From Amborella trichopoda (taxonomy: Eukaryota > Streptophyta > Magnoliopsida > Amborellales > Amborellaceae): 64,000 nt of DNA. A program made the position numbers and the translations under genes. Below the pieces are notes generated by a model, which saw only the letters and a list, made by a program, of their open reading frames with translations, was not told the origin of the DNA and did not search any database. Below, piece after piece: positions 47,063 to 58,615 of the stretch. The stretch spans positions 3,464,154-3,528,153 of the forward strand of contig NW_006500065.1 of assembly GCF_000471905.2 (NCBI RefSeq). Direction: 5' to 3'. Every line of letters starts with the position of its first letter. Position 1 is the first letter of the stretch.

Positions 47063-49585
47063 TGTTTGAACATACTTTTCAGCACCTTGGTCCCTGTTAG
47101 GAAGCAGGTCAATAAAGCCTACAAAATAATGGAAATCCCCGACAGTCTCATAATGGCCCTAGAACTGGTTAAGACATTTATAAGCACTCCAAAAGTCCAC
47201 TTGCCAAGTTTTGTTGCCTTCCAACGTGTCTAAGGCAAGGAACACGAAGAAATAATTTTTGGAAATGGGCCTCTAACACCCAGAAATGGACCTAATAACT
47301 GGAATTATATTTTTAGTACGTTAAACAGCTATGGAACCACTGCCATTGGATTCGACGCGGTCGAAAACCCCTATGGGTCAAGTTTCGGCTTGATCAGGTA
47401 CTCCAAGACAAAGTTATGGGCAAAAGACTAAAAAAGGGTAGGCCACACACTATTCCCGTGTTGCTCACTGCACCAAAATACCATTAAAGGTGGCAATTTT
47501 CATAGTCATAGGGAATGAATTTCGGGGCCCTTATCTCACTTTTTCCGAGTCGGATCGCACTCAATTTTTTTGAGCATGTTCGTCTCATTGAGACGAGCGT
47601 TTCGATATGTGTTACGCCCTGAGACGATATCCGAGCAGGGAGAAAAGCTAGAGAGAAGTTGCCGATCCGTAAAGAAGTTGCAGAAAATTTAGCAACGACA
47701 CGCCTCGCTCGATAGACCAAATCACGATGCCCGGGCAACGGATCGACGCGAAACCAATTCCATTGTGTGCCTAAGGTCCAGGGCTATCATTGAACCGAAC
47801 GCCGTACATGATGGACGGTCAGATTTCATTCACAAAGCAGACGAAATAACTAAAATTATGGCTGCCAGATTCCAGATTCTGGCCAAATCTCAAAAGTTGT
47901 GAAATCTTTGTTTGGGCTCAAAATCACTTTTCGTTTGTTGCCACGCGATAGTGACGGAATATGTAGTGCACTACGATGAAGAATCACAGAAAAAAATTAA
48001 GGAACGAGCGCACTATCGATTCAAAGTTTTCAAGATTCAAGCAAATTTCAAGTCTCGTGATTGTGGCTCAAAAACGCGATTCATGGCTCGAAGTTGGTTT
48101 CAAAATGATCGTCATGCCGAGCCCTAAAAGAAAACGATCATCTTTCGATCAAATGGGCATCAGAGCAACATCGAATCAGTCATGGAAGATCACGCAAGTT
48201 CTATGGCAGCAGTAGGGACTGTTTCGGAGTTCCATGAATTGTTAGGCAGGGGCAAAACAATCATTTTGCACCTTATTTTCTTAATTTTTTTTAATTTAAA
48301 ATAATTGTAATTATCCTCAATGAGACTAGTTTTTGGGCATACACCTATATTTTAGCCCAATTCTGTATAATCACGCAAAAGTAAATTGTAAAAGAACTTC
48401 GATTCATCTTTCATTGATTCAATAAAATTTCCATTCTTGCTTAAGTTCTTGTTCGGTACATCTTGAAGAGAGAGAGATGAGAGAGAAGAAAAAGGCCAGT
48501 ACCCTTGGATAAAGTAATTTTCTCTCTCTTTTTTTCTCTTTTCTCTCTCTTATCTTTCTCTCTCGTCTCATCTCTTTCTCTCTTTCTCTCTCTTCTCATC
48601 TCTATCTCTCTTCTCTTTTTCATTCCCAAACGTCAGGTGGGATTTTCTCTCTCTTCTCATCTCTATCTCTCTTCTCTCTCATCTTCGTTAATTTCGTTTT
48701 CACTTGTTGCGACTCGTGAGTTCATCCCTTCATACCCACAAACTCAATAATCTCTATCTCTTAACCAAAGCTCTATTTTTTTTTTTAATATATATTATTA
48801 TTTTAATACCTTACTTTCTCTCATAAAGCCCAACCTTCTCTCTTTCTTTAAACTTAAAAACAAAAAACCTAATACCCTTCCCTCCTTCTCTGTCATCCAA
48901 TAACCAACAAAAAGCTTTCCCTCTCTTACCAACTTTTCATTATTTTTATTATTATTTTATTTTACAAAAATTTCACTTATTTTCTTTTATTGTACTTTAA
49001 TTTACTTCATGCCATTTTTTTATTATGCCCTTATCTTATTTTATTTACTTCATTCATTTTTTTTAGTTATTTATTTTAACTTATCATATTTTCTTTATTT
49101 TCTTTATCTCATTTATTTTATTTTACTTATTTCACTTCACTTTATTCCAATTTAATCTTAATTCCACTTTCTAATTTTGTTTTTATTTTTATTTTAACTC
49201 ATCTCTCATTTTCACCCTGTAACAAGGTGGGGATCTTGCCCCACTTGGCAGTACTTCTAATATGTGTGTGTGTGTGTGTTTGTTGGAAAGAAGAAATAGG
49301 TCAAGGGAGGCGATTTCAAATCGACCATAGGCCAAGGGGGCTTTATTCGTGATCTAAAATGGCACCCACGTGAGCTAGCTTGAGCGTGTCACAGACCCAC
49401 GTGAGGTAAGTCCCGCCTCATGACCTTAACTTCCTCTCTCATCAGTTGGTAATACCTGCTCTTGTTCTTGAACGAGGCTTCTGAGAGAGCAAACTCAAAA
49501 CGTCCCGGGTGTCCCCTAAAACTCGAGACGCATGCAGCCTGATCATCCAGATCCAGAGGGCGAGATCGAGGCACCTAACAAAGGC
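47063..49585 (+). repeat. LTR C (family Y)
   Basis: Begins TGTTTGAACATACTTTTCAG and follows A/B through TTTCAGCACCTTGGTCCCTG, TCGTCTCATTGAGACGAGCG, ATTAAAGGTGG and a decayed TATA box near 48362. It lacks most of the hairpin minisatellite; instead it has CT-rich and TTTATTTTATTT-rich stretches. The final part (49290-49585) matches LTR B 36730-36980. It is a diverged copy from the same family. Confidence 0.7.
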
Positions 49586-49699
49586 ATCCAAGCTACCCTC
49601 AAAAGTCTAGTTGACCTAGGTTACACCGTTCATGCCCCAGATTACGGGTCGATCCCAAACCAAGTTACTGGTATAGGTCAACCCTTAGCACAACCGAGT

Positions 49700-50520
49700 C
49701 AGTGATTCTTCAATTGGTCCCTCTAGTCCATTCGGTCCAACAAACCGTGCAATTTTCGTAATCGGTGGCGATACCTATGGGTCAATATTTCCCTCAAGCA
49801 CCAATGTATAAAACTGCCCTAGTGACTGCGGCTCATCAATCTCAGGCCCATGATGCTTGGGAACCCACCAACCAATGGGCCTACTGCCATGCCAAATACT
49901 CAACAAGAAGGCACCTTAAAAGCAATGTAGGATATGCTTGTAAGAATGGGCATGCATGATATTCTACCCCCAAAGGCGTATGTTCATGAGACCCTTGGAG
50001 GCAGGCATGGAAGACCTTCTGTTGGGATTTGTCGTCCCAGAATTTAGAAACAAGTTCAATAGGAAGAGCAATCCAGATACTCACATCAACGCGTACCTCC
50101 TCTCCATTTGAGATTTGCAGACAAGCCTAACCAACTGAAGGCCATCTTTTTACAAACATTGACCGGTGAGGCCTTGAACTAGCATTGCAGAATAATTTCC
50201 GCTTGACCACACATCACTCCAGACAAAATGTTCAACCTATTCGTCTCTCACTACCATGGGTCGACACCAAGACCTCTCTCCCTGGGCGAACTCAGTGCAA
50301 CAAAACAAAACCCAGGAGAATCCTTCGAGGATTTTATTGGTCGATTCCTTGAGGTGGCAATGCGGGTCATAGAATGTCTACTTACATATCCAGACAAGAT
50401 ATCCATAGTCTTAGAGAATGCTGCTCTTAAGTACAGGGTAGGTCGCCTTTCCTACCCATTCATTTCCTTACCTTTTTCAGTTAAGGTCTTATCCCCCACT
50501 CTTTCGACTCCATGATCGAG
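49700..50520 (+). pseudogene. Gypsy gag remnant (element 2)
   Basis: LSLGELSATKQNPGESFEDF and IGRFLEVAMRVIECLLTY (50228-50515) are the conserved end of the Retrotrans_gag domain. AIPMGQYFPQAPMYKTALVT (49765-49959) lies upstream as a typical proline-rich N-terminal part. It encodes the particle shell. Broken in several places. Confidence 0.75.
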
Positions 50521-51590
50521 TGGGTGACGCGACATGAAAGGGCCAGAGGGACACGCCTCAGCACCAAGCTCGACAACAAGCTGATAACAGCTCCCCAAAA
50601 TAAGAACAAAAACAAAGGGAATGCTTCCGGTCAGGTTAATGAGATCATCGTTAACTGATCGGCCCAAGGTTCACCCCTCTCAAAGACCCAGTAGAAAAAG
50701 TGATGGAATTACCCTTGACTAAGAATATGGTTTATCTCCCGTCACCATCTGAACCACCATTTCAAGTCATCGATGCAGCAGTGGTGCAAATGGCATCAAA
50801 CCCATGCTCATGATACTCAAAACTGCATACATTTGAAGTGGTTGATTAAAAGGTTAATCAATAGGGGGGGACATCACTGTCGCACCTAGAAATCAACTTG
50901 TCAAAGAGCCTAATCAAAAGATGGGTATTTTCACAAATCCTCTCCCCAAAAATATGGTCATAACGACCGAAAAGCCAAGAGCTCAAGGCAACTCGAAGAG
51001 AACGTTGTTATTCACATGATTGAGTGTGGAGACGAAGAAGAGGATCCCAGTCAGTTCATATTGGCTTATGATCATCACTTTCAAGAACCTGAAGAAGATC
51101 TTTTGAATCTCTTAAGAGGAAGCTCTTCATCTCCAAACCTCGATAACCTTCCCAAGTGGGACTGATATGATGAACATGACATACTAGAGAATGATATGGT
51201 CAGGACCAATGAAAAGGTGTTATCTCCCAAACAAGGGGCCAACACCCCAAAGTCTCCCATTACTCTTGCTAGGGCTGACCCTATCGAGCTTCAGCCTAAC
51301 AAGGTCGACTCCTTAACCCAAAGAGGCCAAGTGTTCAAACCCTTCAATTGATGGCCGATACTCTCGATGAAAGATTGAGAAATACCTCAAAAACCAAACA
51401 GCCAACAAGGGTCGTAGATCATGAGTCAAACAAGGAAATTCAAGGATCTACAACCACCTACGATCTACTAGCTCATCTTGGGAAGATCCAGGCTCAAATC
51501 TCCATCTTGGAGCTATTCGCCAATTCACCAGCACATAGAGCCCAAATCTAGAAGGTCCTTGCCAAGACACACATCCCGAGCAACACATAG
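50521..51590 (+). pseudogene. Gag-protease linker (element 2)
   Basis: Low similarity to anything I know. The frame 51348-51551 has TTTYDLLAHLGKIQAQISIL, which looks like the short helix preceding the Tat protease, and a charged stretch DTLDERLRNTSKTK. The rest is low-information sequence. Confidence 0.5.
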
Positions 51591-51599
51591 CCAAATGAG

Positions 51600-52346
51600 T
51601 TGTGTAGAATGATCAACCAGCTGATGGAACCAACACCAATCGTGTTCAGAGATGATGACATCCCAGCCAGCTTCAACCAATTTCACGTCCAACCCTTGCA
51701 TATCACTGTCTTCATGCAAGGACATGAGATACGAAAAGCGCTTGTTGATAATGGGGGCGTCCTTGAACATATGCCCTATGAAAATAGTGATGCAGATAGG
51801 CAAAAGCTCGGATGACTTTGAGCCATGTCAACTAACTATCGTTGCATACGACGGAACCAAAAGACAAGCTAAAGTCATACTACCTCTCACACTCAAGATC
51901 AGCCCTACCGTCCAAGTGATAACGTTTTATATGTCTTTGATATAAAACCTTCTTTTAATATACTGTTAGGAAGTCTGTGGCTGCATGAAAACCTCGTGGT
52001 TGCCTCTACACTCCATCAATGCCTCAAATTTCCAACTAAAAATAGCGTCACAAAGGTATGTGCTGAACCCGCTTCTTTTCTCAATTCCAGTATACATAAC
52101 GGGAAGCTAACTGTAGGAATCGAACTCGGAGAAATCCCGCTAGCTACCTTTGAGCAAGCCGATTGTGCCACCTTAAGCCTAGAGGGCGACCACTTTGTTC
52201 CTCAAATTTGCAAACGTCTGCATCGATGGATGACATTATTCAATATTAACATCGATATGATTTCGAGTCCCTCGAAGCTTGGCACATGCTCTTCTCCTAA
52301 GGCTTCTAACCAAGCCAAGGCTTGGGTAGTCAAGGACAAGGCGTAA
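51600..52346 (+). pseudogene. Tat-type aspartic protease region remnant
   Basis: The fragment 51600-51815 includes DDDIPASFNQFHVQPLHITV and EIRKALVDN, which matches the entry to the retropepsin domain. The neighbouring piece gives EPCQLTIVAYDGTKRQAKVI. A further fragment (51996-52346) has GIELGEIPLATFEQADCATL and FVPQICKRL, typical of the Tat protease-to-RT linker. The enzyme would cut the element polyprotein. Broken. Confidence 0.75.
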
Positions 52347-53090
52347 CAGAGGTAATTTCGGAATCATTTGAAGTCAAAACTGAAAATGGAGATCGAAGAG
52401 GTCTCGAGTGTTTTCTCACCTTATTGCAAAGCCGAATGAAGCCTTTAAGATATCCGGGCTTTGTATCTGGAGGTATTCAAAGCCTCGATCCTCTCGATGC
52501 CCATCCTTCAAAACGGCCTAGGTGATCCTTGAATCCCCTATGACGAATGACTCTTCTTTCACATCTTAGCACACACAAGAACTGGGAGTTGAAGACCTTT
52601 TTACTGACCTGGATTTGAAGGTGTGCACAATCGACTCTAAAACAGCCAAGCGTGCTCATCCACCAATTCAACCCAGGAATGGAATTGATCGATCACTCCC
52701 CTATCTCGAGAATCGTCTGAAGCATACCAGCGACATCTTCAAGTCCCGACGCCAAAAAATAGATAGGCGCAGGGTGGCCATCTAACCACCCAACGCGTCT
52801 AGTCCTAAACATTTCTCTCACAAGTCCCATAAGGGACACCTCTTATGTTATTTAAAAAACCGTTGAAAAATCAAAACATGATAAAACTGATAATAATGAA
52901 AAAGAATTTCAAAAACCGGCGAACACTCAAGATAGCCCGATAACGGTGCACAATACCCAGGATGACGAATTGGATGACTAAGATGAAGATCAAGAGAGCA
53001 GTCTGAAGAAATCCCTCAACTTGAGGAACTCACTTCCTATGTTGAGCAATTCAAGAAGAGGTTCGATGGTGACCCAATAGCTATCATCAA
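52347..53090 (+). pseudogene. Linker before RT (element 2)
   Basis: Diffuse coding-like sequence with no named domain, leading to a highly acidic stretch near 52960-53080 before the clear RT start. Confidence 0.45.
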
Positions 53091-54179
53091 AGTGATGATC
53101 GACAAAAACCTAAGAACTGAGAAGTACCCAAGGTTAACTAAGATTGGAACCTCCCTATCTCCTGAGGAGCAGGAAAATATGATTTCATTTCTCAAGGAAT
53201 ATCCCGATGTCTTTGCCTGGTCATACGATGATATGCCAGGCCTAGATCCTACATTGGTGCAACATCACCTAATATTCAATGAAGGGGCCAAGCCTGTAAG
53301 GCAGAAACTTCGACATCAGAAGACCCACCTTGAGATGAAAATTAAAGAAGAAATTGACAAGCTGCTCAAAGCGAAGTTCATTACCTCTGTCGATTATTCA
53401 GAATGGTGGGCCAACATAGTGGTCGTACTCAAGAAAGACGGAGGATCTGAGTATATGTCGACTACAGAGACCTCAACAAGGCATGCCCAAAAGACAATTT
53501 TTCATTACTAAACATAGATGCCTTGGTTGACAACACTGCGGGGCATGAGATGTTCTCATTCATAGACGACTTCTCAGTTTACAATCAGATCTTCATGGTA
53601 GAAGAAGACCAAATCAAGACTTAGTTCATAACGCAATGGAGAACTTACTGCTACAAAGTCATACCCTTTGACTTAAAAAATTCAAGGGCAACTTATCAGC
53701 GGACAATGACTAGCATCTTCCACGACTTAATGCACACCATCACGGAAGACTATGTCGACGACATTCTAGTCAAGTCAAAGACCAGGCTTGATCCTCACAC
53801 CAACCTGAGAACCATTTTTGAAAGGCTTCAAAAACATCAACTCAAACTCAATTCGCAAAAATGTTCCTTTGGGGTTGAATCCAACAAATTACTAGGCTTT
53901 ATAGTAGGCTAAAGAGGCATTGAGGTGGACCCATCCAAAATAAAAGCCATCACTGAAATGCCCTTTCCCCAGAATATTAGAGAAATTCGTGGGCAGCAAG
54001 GTCTCATACAATCCATAAGGCATTTCATCTGACAACTAGCAGACAAGTGCGCGTCGTTTAAAAGACTACACAAAAAAGATCCCCCACTCATATGGGATAA
54101 TGAGTGCCAAGAAGCGTTTGATCAAATCAAGGAGTACCTCACCATACCTCCTATCCTTAGTTCTCTTAGTCATGACAAA
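53091..54179 (+). pseudogene. Gypsy reverse transcriptase remnant (element 2)
   Basis: KIGTSLSPEEQENMISFLKE, DVFAWSYDDMPGLDPTLVQH and KIKEEIDKLLKAKFITSVDY are the N-terminal signature of Tat RT (53092-53511). Downstream, TITEDYVDDILVKSKT and LQKHQLKLNSQKCSFGV (53706-53912) hold the palm box, and a connection segment follows to about 54179. The insertion of the tandem LTR array follows directly. Broken in several places. Confidence 0.9.
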
Positions 54180-54184
54180 CCCAT
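54180..54184 (+). repeat. 5 bp target duplication, left (CCCAT)
   Basis: CCCAT immediately before the TG of the inserted array, repeated exactly at 60402-60406. Confidence 0.9.
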
Positions 54185-54599
54185 TGTCACACCTTAAGAA
54201 TTTACAATACTGATATTCCTGAGATGCGACAGTCAAAACATATATACATCTCTTTATAGGACCAACTTACAGTGGTAAATTCTTACAAAGTAACAAAAGA
54301 AAGTTTAAGCACAACTACAATATCTTCCCAAAGTTGATCTTGACGAACACTCCAAATGAAACCGCCGTTATCCTAAAAAATGTTTACCATAGTTTGATGA
54401 GTTTGGCTACTCAGTAAGTGAACATCATAATCCTAAAAATAATCATGATTGAAAGATACCAATATTTTTTAAAAGGAGATCTATTAATTGAAATGCATTA
54501 ACAGTTTCACTTTCAAAAATGCATAATTAAGTATAATCCGAATAACTGAAATGCATATAACATTTTAAAGGCAGTGCATAATTCAAAGGATTTCACAAA

Positions 54600-54815
54600 T
54601 TACCCTACTGGCGTTCCAAGTAGGTCACCTATATACCCCATCAGCGTCTTGAAGGGTCCACTTAATCCCTATCAGAGTCCAAGATAGGTCCACTTAATCC
54701 ATGCAGGTCCACCTATAACTTATAGGCGTATCGAATGAGTCCACTTAATCCTAACCGGTGTACCGGATAGGTCCACTTATACCTCACCGGCAAACCGGAT
54801 GAGTGCACTTGCATA
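54600..54815. repeat. ACCGG minisatellite in array LTR 1
   Basis: About six units of roughly 30 bp with AGGTCCACTTAATCC and CCGGTGTACCGGAT/CCGGCAAACCGGAT cores; the CCGGnnnACCGG part is a short inverted repeat. Counterparts lie at 57130-57345 and 59035-59225. Confidence 0.8.
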
Positions 54816-55167
54816 CTTAAAATATTTCTAAATCTCTTTAAACATTAGAAAGCAGCAATATCATGTACTCAACATATCACTGAAATTACTATTATGAATT
54901 TCACTGAAACCATTAATAACAATCACCTTCAAAAACATCTCAAAAATAACCAGTCAAATATTTTGGGTTCAAATTTAGAAAGGTAGCAGTTAGTAAAGAC
55001 ATTTTGGAGTAATTGCCAATCTAATATGTATAGAAACATTCTTATCGAATAACATTTCAAAAAAAACCAGTCAAATATTTTGGGCTCAAATTTAGAAAGG
55101 TAACAGTTCGTAAAGACATTTTAGCATAATTGTCAATCTAATATGTATAGAAAAATTCTTATAGAAA

Positions 55168-56441
55168 TTCAAGAATACGAAATTATCACAATTTAGGAGA
55201 TGTCAATTTGTGAATAAACATTTCACAGACAATGCTATAATCAAATGCAAAAATATCAGTATTCAAATGATAAGGCAGTCATTTGCACATGAATTTTGCA
55301 ATGTCTAAATATTCAAAAACAGTAGAAAGAAATCTCACAATTTTACTAAAAGCAGAAATATCACATTTATTTCTAATAATTTTACAGTATCAAAAATTCT
55401 CTAACAATAGATAAAATAAATAAATTAATTTTTATGAATTTACGGCATTGAAAATTTCTAACGTAGATAAAATACCACAATTTTATTCAAAAGATTATTT
55501 TTCAAGATAATGAGGTCGCTTGCACATAAAACTTATCTCGCCTAAAATTGACGATAATAAGCAGAAGTAATTATTTCATTTTGTTTTTAAAAAGAACGGA
55601 TTATTTTTCAAGATAATGAAGTCACTTACCTAAAATATTTGAGAGGGAGCTTCCGATAAATATTTGGCTAAAGAGAGAGAGAGCTCACTGCGTTTTGACT
55701 AGAGAGAGAAAGATCTCAAAAATTTTCTAGGATGGGAGTCCTCGCCTCTCGTATTTAAATTCTTAAGATACCTTATTATAATATCTTATTAAGTTACACT
55801 TCATACAAGAATACGGAATTATGACAATTTACGGGATGTCAATTTGTAAATAAACATTTCACAGACAATGCTATAATCAAATGCAAAAATATCAGTATTC
55901 AAAAAATAAGGCAGTCATTTGCACATGAATTTTACAATGTCGAAATATTCAAAAACAGTAGAAAGAAATCTCACAATTTTACTAAAAGTAGAAATATCAC
56001 ATTTATTTCTAATAATTTTACAGTATCTAAAATTCTCTAACAATAGACAAGAAAAATAAATTTATTTTTATGAATTTATGGCATTGAAAATTTCTAACGT
56101 AGATAAAATACCACAATTGTATTCAAAAGATTATTTTTCAAGATAATGAGGTCGCTTGCACATAAAATATATCTCGCTTAAAATTGACGATAATAAGTAG
56201 AAGTAATTATTTAATTTTTTTTAAAAAAAGAACGGATTATTTATCAAGATAATGAAGTCACTTATCTAAATTATTTGAGAGGGAGCTTCCGATAAATATT
56301 TGGCTAAAGAGAGAGAGAGCTCACAGCGTTTCGACTAGAGAGAGAAAGATCTCAAAAATTTTCTAAGCTGGGAGTCATCGACTCTCTTATTTTAATTCTT
56401 AAGATACCTTATTATAATTTCTTATTAAGTTACTCCTCATA
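55168..56441. repeat. 637 bp direct duplication in LTR 1
   Basis: Unit 1 (55168-55804) and unit 2 (55805-56441) match along their length: CAAGAATACG, ACATTTCACAGACAATGCTA, AAAACAGTAGAAAGAAATCT, AGAGGGAGCTTCCGATAAAT, and CTTAAGATACCTTATTATAA. It is absent from LTR 2 and LTR 3. Confidence 0.85.
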
Positions 56442-56640
56442 CATGAGGTGTAACAGTTATATTACACCTGAACGTTTAAAGCCCATGTCCACTAAGGACG
56501 TGGCAAGGCAGCAAAAACTTAAACCAAAAGCTTTTGAAAGTAGTGATGGTCCCTAAGGACCATCATGCTCATTGGGGCCATCACTTACCAAAAGTGTTAT
56601 TTTTGTTTCCTTTTTTTTAAAAAAATTTAGGATTATTACT

Positions 56641-56718
56641 TGCTTCCCCCCTTGAAGAAATTTAGTCTTTTAAATTTTTGTACCTGATTATTTAAAAACC
56701 TGGCTCTGATACCATAAT
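56641..56718 (-). other. Array internal region 1 (78 bp)
   Basis: On the minus strand it begins with the site TGGTATCAGAGCCA (complement of 56701-56714), four bases from the LTR end, and ends with a purine-rich tract (complement of CTTCCCCCCTTG at 56643-56654). No coding content. Confidence 0.85.
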
Positions 56719-58537
56719 TGTCACACCCCAAGAATTTACAATACTGATATTCTTGAGATGCGACAGTCAAAACGTATATACATCTCTTGATAAGACCAAT
56801 TTACAGTGGCGAATTCTTACAAAATAACAAAATAAAGTTTCAGCACAACTACAATATCTTTCCAAAGTTGATCTTGACGAACACTCAAAATGAAATCGTC
56901 GTTATCCTGAAAAATGTTTACCATAGTTTGATGAGTTTGGGTATTCAGTAAGTGATCATCATAATCCTAAAAATAATCATGATTGAAAGATATCAATATT
57001 TTCTAAAGGGAGATCTACTAACAGAAATGCATTAACAATTTCGCATTAAAAAATGCATAATGAAGTATAATCCGAATAATTGAAATGCATATAACATTTT
57101 AAAGGCAGTGCATAATTCAAAGGATTTCACAAATTACCCTACTGGCGTCGCAAGTAGGTCACCTATATACTCCATCAGCATCCTGATGGGTCCACTTAAT
57201 CCCTATCGGCATCCCAGATAGGTCCACTTAATCCCTGCAGGTCCACTTATACCTCACCGGTGTACCGAATGAGTCCACTTAATCCTTACCAGCGTACCGG
57301 ATAGGTCCACTTATACCTCACCGGTGAACCGAATGAGTCCACTTGCATACTTAAAGTATTTTTAAATCGCTTTAAACATTCGAAAGCAGCAATATCATAT
57401 ACTCAACATATCACTAAAATTATTAATATGAATTTCACTAAGACCATTAATAACAGTCACTTTGAATAACATCTCAAAAATAGCCTGTCAAATATTTTGG
57501 GCTCAAATTTAGAAATGTAGCAGTTTGTAAAGACATTTTAGCATAATTGCTAATCTAATATGTATAGAAAAATTCTTATTCAATAACATCTCAAAAATAA
57601 CCAATCAAATATTTTGGGCTCAAATTTAGAAAGGTAGCAGTTCGTAAAGACATTTTAGCATAATTGCCAATCTAATATGTATAGAAAAATTCTTATAGAA
57701 ATTCAAGAATACGGAATTATCACAATTTATGGGATGTCGATTTGTAAATAAGCATTTCACAGACGATGCTATAATCAAATTCAAAAATATCAGTATTCAA
57801 ATAATAAGGCAGTCATTTGCACATTAATTTTGCAATGTCTAAATATTAAAAAACAGTAGAAAGAAATCTCACAATTTTACTAAAAGTAGAAATATCACAT
57901 TTGTTTCTAATAATTTTACAGTATCTAAAATTCTCTTACAATAAACAAGAAAAATAAATTGATTTCTAAGAATTTACAATATTGAAAATTTCTAACATAG
58001 ATAAAATATCACAATTTTATTAAAAATATTATTTTTTTAAAAAATGAGGTCGCTTGCACATAAAATTTATCGCGTATAAAATTCACAATAATAAGCAAAA
58101 GTAATTATTCCAATTTATTTTTAAAAAGAACAGATTACTTTTAAAGATAATGAAGTCACTTACCAAAAATATTTGCGAGGGAGCTTTCGATAAAAATTCG
58201 GCTAAAGAAAGAGAGAGCTCACTGCGTTTCGACTAGAGAGAGAAAGATTTCAAAAATTTTCTAGGGTGGGAGTCCTCGCTTCTCCTATTTAAATTCTTAA
58301 GATACTTTATTATATTGTTATATTAAGTTACACCTTATACATGATGTGTAACTGTTATATTACACTTGAACGTTTAAAGCTCACGTCCACTAAAGGACGT
58401 GGCAAGGCACCAAAAACTTCAACCAAAAGCTATTGAAAGTAATGATGGTCCCAAAGGACCATCATGCTCATATGGACCATCACTTATTAAAAGTTTTCTT
58501 TTTTTTTTTTTTTTTTTGAAATTTTAGGCTTATTACA
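56719..58537 (-). repeat. Array LTR 2, 1819 bp
   Basis: Starts TGTCACACCCCAAGAATTTA and ends TTATTACA. It is collinear with LTR 3 and, apart from the duplicated block, with LTR 1. Confidence 0.9.
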
Positions 58538-58615
58538 TTCCTCCCCCTTTGAAGAAATTTAGTCCTCTAAATTTGTGTACCTGATTATTAAAAAATCTGG
58601 CTCTGATAACATAAT
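58538..58615 (-). other. Array internal region 2 (78 bp)
   Basis: Same length and order as the first internal region. The primer site complement is at 58598-58611 and the polypurine complement is CTCCCCCTTTGAAG at 58541-58554. Confidence 0.85.

Larger units (their letters stand above)
54185..56640 (-). repeat. Array LTR 1, 2456 bp, with 637 bp duplication
   Basis: Starts TGTCACACCTTAAGAATTTA and ends near GATTATTAC. It is longer than the other two LTRs because a 637 bp block is repeated (55168-55804 and 55805-56441), starting at CAAGAATACG in both. It contains TTTAAATA in a promoter-like position on the minus strand near 55755. Confidence 0.85.
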
